Source: Streptomyces sp. BA2
GTDB taxonomy: Bacteria > Actinomycetota > Actinomycetes > Streptomycetales > Streptomycetaceae
DNA length: 64,000 nucleotides
Reading direction: 5' to 3'
Assembly: GCF_009769735.1 (NCBI RefSeq)
Contig: NZ_WSRO01000002.1
Span: 5,220,001-5,284,000 of the forward strand
Shown here: piece after piece, positions 1-8,072 of the stretch
How positions within the stretch are numbered: position 1 is the first letter of the stretch
How the letters are laid out: every line of letters begins with the position of its first letter
Program-made: the position numbers and the translations under genes
Notes under the pieces: generated by a model
Database searches by the model: none
Told to the model about the DNA's origin: nothing
The model's input: the letters and a program-made list of their open reading frames with translations, nothing else

Positions 1-196
1 GGCCGGGGGTGTCCTCCAAGGCGTCGATCGCGCCCTGCAGCGTCTCCAGGCGGTTGCCGAGATTGCTGCCGAGGGAGATCACGGCGCGTTTGGGGTTGGA
101 GAGGGTGGTGTCGGCGGCGTCGACCTGCTCGACCACGGCGGTGGGCACCGGCTGGACGGTCGGGTCGCTCTGCCCTTGCGTGGAAAACGCGGTCAT
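1..196 (-). CDS. folK: 2-amino-4-hydroxy-6-hydroxymethyldihydropteridine pyrophosphokinase (partial, 3' end outside window)
   Basis: Only the first 65 or so codons are inside the window. The reading frame starts with ATG at 196 and includes the family's N-terminal signature AVISLGSNLGNRLETLQGAI (about residues 38-57), where HPPK enzymes carry the SxGSNxGdr motif at the start of the ferredoxin-like fold. The enzyme transfers pyrophosphate from ATP to the pterin alcohol in folate synthesis, in the cytoplasm. The start codon overlaps the stop of folB by four bases (ATGA), so the two are very probably translationally coupled. About 35 residues precede the conserved core, longer than the E. coli enzyme. 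Catalytic residues lie beyond the edge and cannot be checked. Confidence 0.9.
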   Translation of the reverse strand, partial: MTAFSTQGQSDPTVQPVPTAVVEQVDAADTTLSNPKRAVISLGSNLGNRLETLQGAIDALEDTPG

Positions 197-552
197 ACTC
201 GGCTCCGGGTGATGGTGACGGTCACATCGTCGAAGGGCACGGTGATCGGTGCGTCCGGTTTGTGGACGCACACCTCGACCTCCAGGACTCCCTCGTGCTT
301 CAGACACGTCTGGGCGATGCGCTCGGCGAGGGTCTCGATGAGGTCCACCGGATCGCCTTCGACGGCGGCCACGACCTCTTCGGCCACGACGCCGTAGTGC
401 ACGGTCTTCGCCAGGTCGTCGTCGGCGGCGGCCGCACGGGTGTCCAGGCCAAGGACCAGGTCCACGATGAAGGTCTGGCCCTCTTCGCGTTCCCGAGGAA
501 AGACACCGTGGTGCCCACGGGCCTTGAGGCCGCGCAGCGCGACACGATCCAC
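193..552 (-). CDS. folB: dihydroneopterin aldolase
   Basis: A 119-residue protein, the normal length for FolB, which converts 7,8-dihydroneopterin to 6-hydroxymethyl-dihydropterin. Visible family features are GHHGVFPREREEGQTF near residues 13-28 (including the conserved Glu) and VHKPDAPI near 96-103, with the catalytic Lys about residue 98. The frame stays open upstream for another 79 codons, but those codons look non-coding. The GTG at 552 has an AGGAGTG Shine-Dalgarno eight bases upstream and matches where FolB proteins begin. Its stop overlaps the folK start (ATGA). It belongs to the folP-NTF2-folB-folK run and comes after a gap of about 130 bases. Confidence 0.94.
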   Translation of the reverse strand: MDRVALRGLKARGHHGVFPREREEGQTFIVDLVLGLDTRAAAADDDLAKTVHYGVVAEEVVAAVEGDPVDLIETLAERIAQTCLKHEGVLEVEVCVHKPDAPITVPFDDVTVTITRSRV

Positions 553-685
553 GCGAATCACTCCTGCAATCGTCGTTATCGGCAGGCCTGCACCGAGTGC
601 GGTCGGCACACCAGCCTCGATCGAATCTACCTGCGCGCACTGACAGCCTTTGCCCGCGGGGGCTTCCGGAACCGCCCCTACCCAC

Positions 686-1213
686 TCAGGAGGGTGAGTC
701 CTCGCCCTCTTCGTCGTCGGTTTCGGCGAGTACGGGTGAGGCGTGGTGTGACCAGAGCTTCCATCCGTCCACTGTGCGGCGGAACACATTGGTGGCGACG
801 ACGAGCTGACCGACGAGCGGGCCGAGCTCGCCGCCGCCCTCGGGGGGCGGGCCGCCGCTGAGGATGTTCTCCGTGCAGGTCACCAGGGCGGTGTCGCCGG
901 CCACCCCGACGTGCACGTCGGTCAGGAAGAACTGGATGTACTCGGTGTTCGCCATGATCAGCGCGTACGACCTGAGGACCTCGCCGCGGCCGGTGAGGAC
1001 CGGCCAGCCGGGGTGGACGCAGGAGATCGCGGCTTCGTCGCCGTCTTCCGCGGCGTCCTCGTCGTCCCGGGCGTCGGGGTCGTGCGGTTCCGGGGCCCCG
1101 TCCGCGTCCAGCCAGAGGTCGGAGAGCTCGTCGAAGTCGCCGCGCTCCAGTGCTTCGTAGAAAGCCGTGTTGGCCTGCTCGACCTGTTCGACGTCGGTCC
1201 TGGCCCCGGTCAC
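686..1213 (-). CDS. NTF2-like (SnoaL-type) small protein in the folate operon
   Basis: A 175-residue protein with the cone-shaped NTF2-like pattern: a helical start (EQANTAFYEALERGDFDELS), the DLW step, and a C-terminal strand pair ending in RRTVDGWKLWSHHASP. An acidic stretch of about 20 residues (PDARDDEDAAEDGDE) interrupts the fold after the first helices. NTF2-like proteins bind small ligands or catalyse simple isomerisations; nothing here identifies a substrate. The GTG start at 1213 overlaps the folP stop as GTGA, so I chose it over an in-frame ATG 29 codons upstream inside folP. Tight coupling to folP suggests a folate-linked or housekeeping role, but this is inference. Confidence 0.85.
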   Translation of the reverse strand: MTGARTDVEQVEQANTAFYEALERGDFDELSDLWLDADGAPEPHDPDARDDEDAAEDGDEAAISCVHPGWPVLTGRGEVLRSYALIMANTEYIQFFLTDVHVGVAGDTALVTCTENILSGGPPPEGGGELGPLVGQLVVATNVFRRTVDGWKLWSHHASPVLAETDDEEGEDSPS

Positions 1214-2082
1214 TGAGGACCGCCCGCCGCGCTGGTCACGGCGTGTGCGACACGGACGGCGTCGGCGGTGGCCCGCACCTCGTGCACACGGACCGCCCAC
1301 GCGCCCTGGTGGGCGGCGATGGCGGAGACCGCGGCGGTGGCGGCGTCGCGCTCGCGGGCGGGCGGCGGCGCGCCCTCGGGGCCCGCGAGGACGCGGCCGA
1401 GGAAGCGCTTGCGGGAGGCGGCGACCAGGATCGGGTGGCCGAGCTCACGAAGGCGGTCGATGCGGGCCAGGAGCGCCAGGTCGTGCTCGGCGTTCTTGGA
1501 GAAGCCGAGGCCCGGGTCGATGACGATGCGCTCGGGGGCGATGCCGCCCTCGATGGCGGCCTGCACGCGCGCGTGGAGCTCGTCGACGACTTCGGAGACC
1601 ACGTCTTCGTAGACGGGAGTGGCGTGGATGTCGGCGAGGAAGCCGCGCCAGTGCATCACCACGAAGGGCGCCCCGGCGGCGGCGACGGCGGGGACCATGC
1701 GCGTGTCGGCGAGGCCGCCGCTGACGTCGTTCACCAGGACGGCGCCCGCGGCGAGTGCCTGCTCGGCGACGGTGGCGCGCATGGTGTCCACGGAGACCGT
1801 CACGCCCTCGGCCGCGAGGCCCCGCACGACGGGGACCACGCGCCGCAGCTCCTCGTCCTCGTCCACGCGCGTGGCGCCGGGACGGGTCGACTCGCCGCCC
1901 ACGTCGACCAGGTCGGCGCCCTGGGCGACCAGATCGATGCCGTGCTTGACGGCGGCCGTGGTGTCGAACCAGCGGCCCCCGTCGGAGAAGGAGTCGGGGG
2001 TCACGTTCACGACCCCCATGACCGCACAGCGGCCCCACTCCGGCAGACCCTGGACCGATCCCCGCCCGCGCAACGTACTCAT
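1210..2082 (-). CDS. folP: dihydropteroate synthase
   Basis: A 290-residue TIM-barrel enzyme joining p-aminobenzoate to the pterin pyrophosphate. Both family signatures are present: GVVNVTPDSFSDGG (residues 23-36) and DVGGESTRPGA (60-70). SVDT (97-100), NDVSGG (118-123), IDPGLGFSK and ASRKRF are also intact, so the protein should be active and be the sulfonamide target. It begins the minus-strand folate run; its stop overlaps the next gene by four bases. Only 30 bases separate its start from the stop of the upstream lysyltransferase-like gene, so read-through from that gene is possible. No unusual feature was seen. Confidence 0.96.
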   Translation of the reverse strand: MSTLRGRGSVQGLPEWGRCAVMGVVNVTPDSFSDGGRWFDTTAAVKHGIDLVAQGADLVDVGGESTRPGATRVDEDEELRRVVPVVRGLAAEGVTVSVDTMRATVAEQALAAGAVLVNDVSGGLADTRMVPAVAAAGAPFVVMHWRGFLADIHATPVYEDVVSEVVDELHARVQAAIEGGIAPERIVIDPGLGFSKNAEHDLALLARIDRLRELGHPILVAASRKRFLGRVLAGPEGAPPPARERDAATAAVSAIAAHQGAWAVRVHEVRATADAVRVAHAVTSAAGGPQ

Positions 2083-2112
2083 ACCTCCAGCCTAGGCCCG
2101 AGCGAGCGGGCT

Positions 2113-4056
2113 CTATGCCGCCCGGACCTCGCGCTCCGCCGTGTGGTGCGGGCAGGGGCGGCGCTGTGCGCTCCCCCGGCGCAGGAAGCGGGGCATCGCG
2201 AGGGTCACGAAGCCCTCGGCCTGCATGGCGGCGAAGCCGATGCGGGGGAGGTCCTTGGAGGAGCGGTAGACGACGAAGCGGGGCTCCCAGCGGGGGCGGA
2301 ACTTCGCGTTGAACTTGTACAGGGACTCGATCTGGAACCAGCGGGAGAGGAAGACGAGCAGGCCCCTCCAGGCACGCAGGACGGGCCCCGCGCCGATCTT
2401 CTCGCCGCGTGCGAGGGCCGCGCGGAACATGGCGAAGTTGAGCGAGACACGGGCGATGCCGAGCTTCGGGGCGGCCTGGAGGGCGGCCACGATGAGCAGC
2501 TCGTTCATGCCGGGGTCGGCCGAGCGGTCGCGGCGCATGAGGTCCAGGGAGACGCCGTCCTTGCCCCACGGGACGAAGTGGAGGATGGCTTTGAGGTCTC
2601 CGTAGGGGCCCGGTTCGTGATCGGCCTTGTGTGCCGTGGCGATCAGACAGTCGCCGTCGTCCGGGTCGCCGATGCGGCCGAGCGCCATCGAGAAGCCGCG
2701 TTCGGTGTCGGTGCCGCGCCAGTCGTCGGCGGCGCGCTGTATCCGTTCCAGTTCGCGCTCCCCGAGGTCACGCACGCGCCGTACGCGCGTCTCGTAGCCA
2801 TTGCGCTCGATCCGCTTGACCATCTGGCGTACGTTGCGCATCGCACGCCCGGACAGGGAGAAATCCACGACGTCCACCACCGCCTCGTCGCCCAGTTCGA
2901 GGGCGTCGAGGCCGGTCTCGCGGGTCCAGACCTCGCCGCCCGTCTCGGAGCAGCCCATGACGGCGGGCGTCCAGGAGTGGACCTTCGCCTCGTCCATGAA
3001 GCGTTCGATGGCGCCGGGCCAGGCCTCCACGTCGCCGATCGGGTCGCCACTGGCGAGCATCACCCCGGAGACGACGCGGTAGGTGACGGCGGCCTTCCCG
3101 CTGGGGGAGAAGACGGCGCCCTTGTCGCGGCGGAGCGCGAAGTGGCCCAGCGAGTCGCGCGCGCCGTGCTTGTCGAGCAGGGCGCGCAGCTTGGCCTCGT
3201 CGTCCTCGGTGAGGCGTGCGGCCGGGTGTTCGGGGCGGAAGGCCAGATAGATGGTGGTGATCGCGGTGAGCAGGCCCAGGGCGCCGAGCGAGCAGCCGAC
3301 CGTCCAGGACGTACGTCCGTAGTAGTCGACCGGGCCCTCGAAGCCGAACAGGCCGTACAGGACGTGGGTGAGGCGTTCCGTGATGCTCGGGTCCCCGATG
3401 ACCTTGCCCGGGTGGGCACTGACGATGACCAGGCCGAGGACGATGGAACCGGCCCCGAGGAGCACGAAGTTGGCGAGCGCCCGCCAGCGGCTGCGCGGGT
3501 CGGGCAGCGCGGCGAACTCCCCCCGGTGGCGAAGGAGCAGCGTCAGGAGGGCGAGCGAGATCAGTACGCCGATGACCGAGTGCCGGTAGGCGAACTGCGC
3601 CACGGCACCCGCCGGGAGCAGCACCACGGCGGCCCGCCAGGCGCGCCGCTTGTGGCGGCGCAGGCCGTGCGCGAGCAGCAGCAGGAGGACACCGGAGCTG
3701 AGCGCGAGCGCGGCGGCGAAGGGGCCGAGCGCGCCGGGCAGGACCTCGGCGATCGCGTGCATGCGGCTGTGCCTGAAGCGCGGGAAGACGCCGGCCGCTA
3801 CGTTCAGCAGGCCCACGAGGGTGCAGGCACGGGCGACGAGGGTCGGTACGGCTTCGGGGCGTGGGCCGCGGAGCAGTCGACTGAGTCTGCTGTGGCTGCC
3901 GTCACGGAGCCCGTCGGTACGGCGCCGTCCCTCGGGGCGGCTGCCCTCACTGTCCGGAACCGCACTCGACTTTTCCGCATCTATCCTGACAGACATCGCA
4001 TCCCGTGGTTCTGCGAGAGACCTTGATTCCGGCACCAAAACGGCATCCGGCGACAT
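2113..4056 (-). CDS. MprF-like phosphatidylglycerol lysyltransferase-type membrane protein (DUF2156)
   Basis: A 647-residue protein with hydrophobic segments in the first half (for example around LVARACTLVGLLNVAAGVFP and ALTLLLRHRG) and a C-terminal DUF2156 aminoacyl-transferase domain (about residues 300-620). MprF/LysX-family enzymes move an amino acid from aminoacyl-tRNA to a lipid such as phosphatidylglycerol and so alter surface charge and cationic-peptide resistance. The amino acid and lipid used here cannot be read from sequence. The frame extends 95 codons further upstream, but ATG 4056 has GAGGG upstream and avoids overlapping the divergent hydrolase; ATG 3996 is an alternative. It diverges from the alpha/beta hydrolase at 4160, an arrangement that suggests a shared lipid substrate. 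Confidence 0.83.
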   Translation of the reverse strand: MSPDAVLVPESRSLAEPRDAMSVRIDAEKSSAVPDSEGSRPEGRRRTDGLRDGSHSRLSRLLRGPRPEAVPTLVARACTLVGLLNVAAGVFPRFRHSRMHAIAEVLPGALGPFAAALALSSGVLLLLLAHGLRRHKRRAWRAAVVLLPAGAVAQFAYRHSVIGVLISLALLTLLLRHRGEFAALPDPRSRWRALANFVLLGAGSIVLGLVIVSAHPGKVIGDPSITERLTHVLYGLFGFEGPVDYYGRTSWTVGCSLGALGLLTAITTIYLAFRPEHPAARLTEDDEAKLRALLDKHGARDSLGHFALRRDKGAVFSPSGKAAVTYRVVSGVMLASGDPIGDVEAWPGAIERFMDEAKVHSWTPAVMGCSETGGEVWTRETGLDALELGDEAVVDVVDFSLSGRAMRNVRQMVKRIERNGYETRVRRVRDLGERELERIQRAADDWRGTDTERGFSMALGRIGDPDDGDCLIATAHKADHEPGPYGDLKAILHFVPWGKDGVSLDLMRRDRSADPGMNELLIVAALQAAPKLGIARVSLNFAMFRAALARGEKIGAGPVLRAWRGLLVFLSRWFQIESLYKFNAKFRPRWEPRFVVYRSSKDLPRIGFAAMQAEGFVTLAMPRFLRRGSAQRRPCPHHTAEREVRAA

Positions 4057-4159
4057 TGCGCCCTCTAGGACGGTCCTTCTGGGAGTCGGGTTCACTCCCG
4101 ACCGGAAAACCGCTGGAAATGAACGACGGAACTGGCAGAAAGCGCAGGCAGAACGTCCC

Positions 4160-5278
4160 ATGGGTCTGACGAGCAACAAGGTCCTCGCGTTGGCGGTTCT
4201 CCTCGCCGTCGTGCTGTTCATCGGCACGGTGTGGTTGTGGCCGCGCCTGGCGCGCCAGTCCTGGCGGGCCGTCACCGGCCGTATCGGGCTCCTCATCGCC
4301 ACCCAGTTGGCGATCTTCGCCTCGGTCGGCCTCGCGGCCAACCAGGCGTTCGGCTTCTACGCCACGTGGGCGGACCTCTTCGGCCAGGAGACGAGCCCCG
4401 GTGTCGTCGTCGACCACGACACCGCCGAGCGCGGGACACCGGTCGACGTGCGCGGCACCCGGCCCGTGAACGTGCCCGGCGGTGGCAGGCCCTCGACCGG
4501 CGGCCAGATCCAGAAGGTCGTCGTGAGCGGGAAGGAGGCGGACATAGCGAGTCCCGCGTACGTCTACCTGCCGCCCGAGTACTTCCAGCCGCGGTACAAG
4601 AAGCGCACGTTCCCCGTGTCCGTGGTGCTCACCGGCTACCCCGGCACAGCCGAGGCGCTGATCAAGGGCCTGCACTACCCGCAGACCGCCCACGGCCTTG
4701 CCAGGCGGGACAAGATGCAGCCGATGATCCTGGTCATGATGCGGCCCACAGTGGCGCCGCCGCGGGACACCGAGTGCGTGGACATCCCCGGGGGCCCGCA
4801 GGCCGAGACGTTCTTCGCCAAGGACCTGCCCGGTGCCGTCTCCGCGCACTACAGGGCGGGCCGTACGGCGGGCAGCTGGGGCGTCATCGGCGACTCCACG
4901 GGCGGTTACTGCGCTCTGAAGCTCGCCATGCACCACCCCGATGTGTATGCCGCGGGGGCGGGCCTCTCCGCGTACTACAAGGCGCCCATCGACGTGACGA
5001 CGGGCGATCTCTTCCACGGCGACAAGGAGTTGGAGGAGCGTGCCGACCTCATGTGGTACCTCGACCACATGCCGGCGCCCAAGACGTCCCTCCTTGTCAC
5101 CACCAGCAAACAAGGAGAGGACAACTACGCGGACACCGAGAAGTTCATCGGCAAGGTGAAGTCGCCCACCAGGGTCTCGTCGATCACGCTCGACAGCGGA
5201 GGGCACAACTTCAACACGTGGCGCAGGGAGATCCCCGCGACCCTGGAGTGGATCAGCGGGCGGCTGAACGGCAAGTAG
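4160..5278 (+). CDS. membrane-anchored alpha/beta hydrolase (esterase D/antigen 85-like)
   Basis: A 372-residue protein. The N-terminus carries two hydrophobic segments (about residues 6-28 and 40-65), so the catalytic domain is probably held outside the membrane. The esterase domain shows the nucleophile elbow GDSTGGYCALKLAMHHPDVY, in which GDSTG fits GxSxG, followed by a late GGHNFNTW that supplies the catalytic His. This layout matches the esterase D/mycolyltransferase-like superfamily. Substrate is unknown. The divergent neighbour is a lipid aminoacyltransferase, so an ester or aminoacyl-lipid hydrolase is plausible. The start ATG was chosen because it precedes the first membrane segment; the open frame upstream overlaps the neighbour. 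Confidence 0.8.
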   Translation: MGLTSNKVLALAVLLAVVLFIGTVWLWPRLARQSWRAVTGRIGLLIATQLAIFASVGLAANQAFGFYATWADLFGQETSPGVVVDHDTAERGTPVDVRGTRPVNVPGGGRPSTGGQIQKVVVSGKEADIASPAYVYLPPEYFQPRYKKRTFPVSVVLTGYPGTAEALIKGLHYPQTAHGLARRDKMQPMILVMMRPTVAPPRDTECVDIPGGPQAETFFAKDLPGAVSAHYRAGRTAGSWGVIGDSTGGYCALKLAMHHPDVYAAGAGLSAYYKAPIDVTTGDLFHGDKELEERADLMWYLDHMPAPKTSLLVTTSKQGEDNYADTEKFIGKVKSPTRVSSITLDSGGHNFNTWRREIPATLEWISGRLNGK

Positions 5279-5311
5279 AGCCCCGGCTTCCACGGGTCCC
5301 GAAGCGGAGCT

Positions 5312-6469
5312 TCAGCTTCCGCCGATGGCCGTGATGGTCTCCAACTCGACCTCCCCGCGCGCGATGTCGCGCGCGTCCGCGGCCGTCGACCTGCGCAGCG
5401 CCTCGTGCAGCCGGGCCGGGGTCAGGACGCCCAGGAAGCGGCCCTCGCTGTCCTTGTCGATGACCGCGATCCAGCCCGCGTCGTGCTGGAGCATCGTCGC
5501 GAACGCCTGCTTCAGGGTGGCGCCGACCGGCAGCCACGCCTCCATGCGGCGGGCGTGGTCCCGGACCGCCCCCTTGCCGCCGTGCGCGTGCTCGGCGGAG
5601 ATCCAGCCGTGCAGGTTGTTCTCGCCGTCCAGGACCACGGCCCAGCGGGCGTCGAGCTTCGCGGGCAGCGGGTCGTCCAGGTGCAGGACGGGAGGCTGCT
5701 CCAGGTCGCCCTCCTCGATGGGCGTCACGGAGAGGCGCTTGAGGCCGCGGTCCGCGCCGACGAAGTCCGCGACGTAGTCATTGGCCGGTGCGCCAAGGAT
5801 CGTCGACGGGGTGTCGAACTGCTCGATGCGGCCCTCTCCGTAGACGGCCATCCGGTCGCCGAGGCGGACCGCCTCCTCGATGTCGTGCGTGACGAAGAGG
5901 ACGGTCTTGCGGACGGCCTGCTGGAGGCGGAGGAATTCGTTCTGCAGGTGCTCGCGCACCACGGGGTCGACCGCGCCGAACGGCTCATCCATCAGGAGCA
6001 CGGGCGGATCGGCCGCGAGCGCGCGGGCCACGCCCACCCGCTGGCGCTGGCCCCCGGAGAGCTGCTCGGGGTAGCGGTCGCCGAAGGTGGCGGGGTCGAG
6101 GCCGACCAGGTCGAGGAGTTCGGCGGCACGCTCGCGGGCCTTGCCGCGCTTCACGCCGAGCAGATGCGGGACGGTCGCGGTGTTCTCAAGGACCGTCTTG
6201 TGGGGGAAGAGGCCGACCTGCTGGATGACATAGCCGATACGGCGCCGGAGTTGGACCGGGTCGATGGCGGATATGTCATCGCCTTCGACGTATATCCGGC
6301 CCTCGGTCGGCTCGATGAGGCGGTTGACCATCTTCATCGTCGTCGTCTTGCCGCAGCCCGACGGGCCGACGAGCGTGACCAGTTCACCCTCGGCGACCTC
6401 GAAGGACAGGTCGTCGACGGCCGTGGTGCCGTCCTCGTACCGCTTGGTGACGTGCTCGAACCGGATCAT
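5312..6469 (-). CDS. compatible-solute (glycine betaine/proline type) ABC transporter ATP-binding protein
   Basis: A 385-residue OpuCA/ProV-type ATPase. Walker A GPSGCGKTTT is at residues 35-44, the signature LSGGQRQR at 137-144 and Walker B LLMDEP at 158-163. The C-terminal third has CBS-like sequence (GATLKQAFATMLQHDAGWIAVIDK region), the part that senses ionic strength in OpuA-type transporters. ATG 6469 has GGGGAAT just upstream and begins MIRFEHVTKRY, the usual start; an in-frame ATG 12 codons further up is less likely. It is divergent from the two permeases and binding protein that complete the transporter, with about 130 bases of shared promoter region. Confidence 0.92.
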   Translation of the reverse strand: MIRFEHVTKRYEDGTTAVDDLSFEVAEGELVTLVGPSGCGKTTTMKMVNRLIEPTEGRIYVEGDDISAIDPVQLRRRIGYVIQQVGLFPHKTVLENTATVPHLLGVKRGKARERAAELLDLVGLDPATFGDRYPEQLSGGQRQRVGVARALAADPPVLLMDEPFGAVDPVVREHLQNEFLRLQQAVRKTVLFVTHDIEEAVRLGDRMAVYGEGRIEQFDTPSTILGAPANDYVADFVGADRGLKRLSVTPIEEGDLEQPPVLHLDDPLPAKLDARWAVVLDGENNLHGWISAEHAHGGKGAVRDHARRMEAWLPVGATLKQAFATMLQHDAGWIAVIDKDSEGRFLGVLTPARLHEALRRSTAADARDIARGEVELETITAIGGS

Positions 6470-6601
6470 GATTCCCCATTGTTGCGGGCGTTGTGTAAAG
6501 CCCATGTTGCGCCAGTACGACGAGTCTCGGCGATTGTCGGTGCTGCGCGTTAGGGTCGCCAGACGGCCTCAGGAAACGGGATACGGGGGGAGTGGGGCGG
6601 G

Positions 6602-7330
6602 ATGAGCGAACAGAACTGTCTGGTGACGAACGACTGGATCTGCGGGGAGTACGTCCGCTCCCGCAGCCAGGAGTTGATCGACGCCACCGTGCAGCACGTC
6701 GGCATCACCGCGGCCTCGGTCGCCATCGGCGTCGCCGTCTCGCTGCCGCTCGCGCTGCTCGCCCGGCGCTGGCGCTTCCTCGCGGGCCCGATCCTCGGCG
6801 TGACGACCGTGCTCTACACCGTGCCCTCGCTCGCGATGTTCTCGCTCCTGCTGCCCTTCTTCGGGCTCTCGGCCTCGCTGGTCGTCACGGGCCTCGTGCT
6901 GTACTCCCTGACGATCCTGGTGCGGAACATCCTGGCGGGGCTCCAGGCCGTGCCGGAGGAGGCACGGGACGCGGCCAAGGGGATGGGGTACGGGCCGTTG
7001 CGGCTGCTGTGGGAGGTCGAACTGCCGCTCGCGCTTCCCGCGCTGCTCGCCGGTGTCCGCATCACCACGGTCTCGACGGTGGCGCTGACGACGGTAGGGG
7101 CGATCGTCGACTACGGAGGCCTCGGATCGCTGATCCTCGACGGCCTCGACACGACCTTCAAGGCACAGGTGCTCACGGCGTCCGCGCTCTGCGTGGTCCT
7201 CGCCGTGGTCGCCGACCTGCTCCTCCTCGCGCTCCAGCGGTGGCTGACGCCGTGGACGCGCGTCCACCGAATACGTACGAAGCGCCCCGCCCCCGCGGAG
7301 CGCACGGCCAAGGTGGCTGAACCTGCATGA
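6602..7330 (+). CDS. compatible-solute ABC transporter permease 1
   Basis: A 242-residue polytopic membrane protein of the OpuCB/ProW family. The permease EAA loop is seen as EEARDAAKGMGYGPLRLLW near residues 119-137, which contacts the ATPase. Five to six hydrophobic segments are evident. The N-terminal sequence carries two cysteines (NCLVTNDWIC) ahead of the first membrane segment, as in other actinobacterial members. The next permease begins inside its stop codon (ATGA), so the two are translated together and probably form the heterodimeric pore. Start ATG 6602 follows a GGGGCGG run and gives the conserved MSEQNCLVTNDW beginning. Confidence 0.93.
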   Translation: MSEQNCLVTNDWICGEYVRSRSQELIDATVQHVGITAASVAIGVAVSLPLALLARRWRFLAGPILGVTTVLYTVPSLAMFSLLLPFFGLSASLVVTGLVLYSLTILVRNILAGLQAVPEEARDAAKGMGYGPLRLLWEVELPLALPALLAGVRITTVSTVALTTVGAIVDYGGLGSLILDGLDTTFKAQVLTASALCVVLAVVADLLLLALQRWLTPWTRVHRIRTKRPAPAERTAKVAEPA

Positions 7331-8007
7331 ACGCGATAACCGGCGCGTACGACTGGCTGACCACGGGTGCCAACTGGCAGGGCGAGAAGGGGGTGTGGCA
7401 CCGCCTCGCCGAGCACCTCTACTTCAGCGGTGTCTGCCTCGCCGTCGCGTGCCTGATCGCGCTGCCGATCGCCCTGTACCTCGGCCACATCGGCAAGGGC
7501 GGCGCCCTCGCGGTGAACATCTCGAACATCGGGCGTGCGGTGCCGACGCTCGCGGTGCTCGTGCTGCTCACGCTCACCCCGCTCGGCGAGCACGGGGACA
7601 TACCGACGCTGATCGCGCTCGTGCTGTTCGCGGTTCCGCCGCTGCTCACCAACGCGTACATCGGGATGCGCGAGGTCGACCGGGCGGTGGTGGAGGCCGC
7701 CCGGGGGATGGGCATGAGCGGACGCCAGCTGTTCGCGCGGGTCGAACTGCCCCTCGCGTACCCGCTGATCATGACCGGTGTGCGGTCCGCGGGCGTGCAG
7801 GTCGTCGCCACGGCGACGCTGGCCGCGATGGCGGGCGAGGGGGGCCTCGGCCGGATCATCACCGCCGGGTTCAACCTGCAGAACACTCCTCAGGTGGTGG
7901 CGGGCGCGCTCCTCGTGGCGCTGCTCGCACTCTTCGTGGAGGTGGTGCTCGTCGTGGTGGGGAAGGTGTTCAGTCCCATGCGAGGGCGGTCGGGGGTCGC
8001 GCAGTGA
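7327..8007 (+). CDS. compatible-solute ABC transporter permease 2
   Basis: A 226-residue membrane permease of the OpuCD type, partner of the preceding subunit. The EAA loop is VVEAARGMGMSGRQLFARVELP near residues 120-141. Several hydrophobic helices fill the rest. The start overlaps the previous stop (ATGA). The conserved aromatic-rich beginning (YDWLTTGANWQGEKGVWHRL) is typical of OpuCD-like proteins and lies outside the first helix. The stop overlaps a possible GTG of the downstream binding-protein frame, although the better start for that gene is 66 bases further on. Confidence 0.93.
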   Translation: MNAITGAYDWLTTGANWQGEKGVWHRLAEHLYFSGVCLAVACLIALPIALYLGHIGKGGALAVNISNIGRAVPTLAVLVLLTLTPLGEHGDIPTLIALVLFAVPPLLTNAYIGMREVDRAVVEAARGMGMSGRQLFARVELPLAYPLIMTGVRSAGVQVVATATLAAMAGEGGLGRIITAGFNLQNTPQVVAGALLVALLALFVEVVLVVVGKVFSPMRGRSGVAQ

Positions 8008-8072
8008 TCTCCGGGCGGCAGTTTCCAGTGTTCCCCGGTGTTTCCCGGGTCTTTCGAAATGGTGGTTCACCG

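Noticed and set aside
1150..4026. A very long plus-strand open frame (over 900 codons) across folP and the lysyltransferase-like gene
   Set aside because: It is antisense to two well-supported genes; its product is Gly/Arg/His-rich low complexity, as expected from GC-rich third positions.
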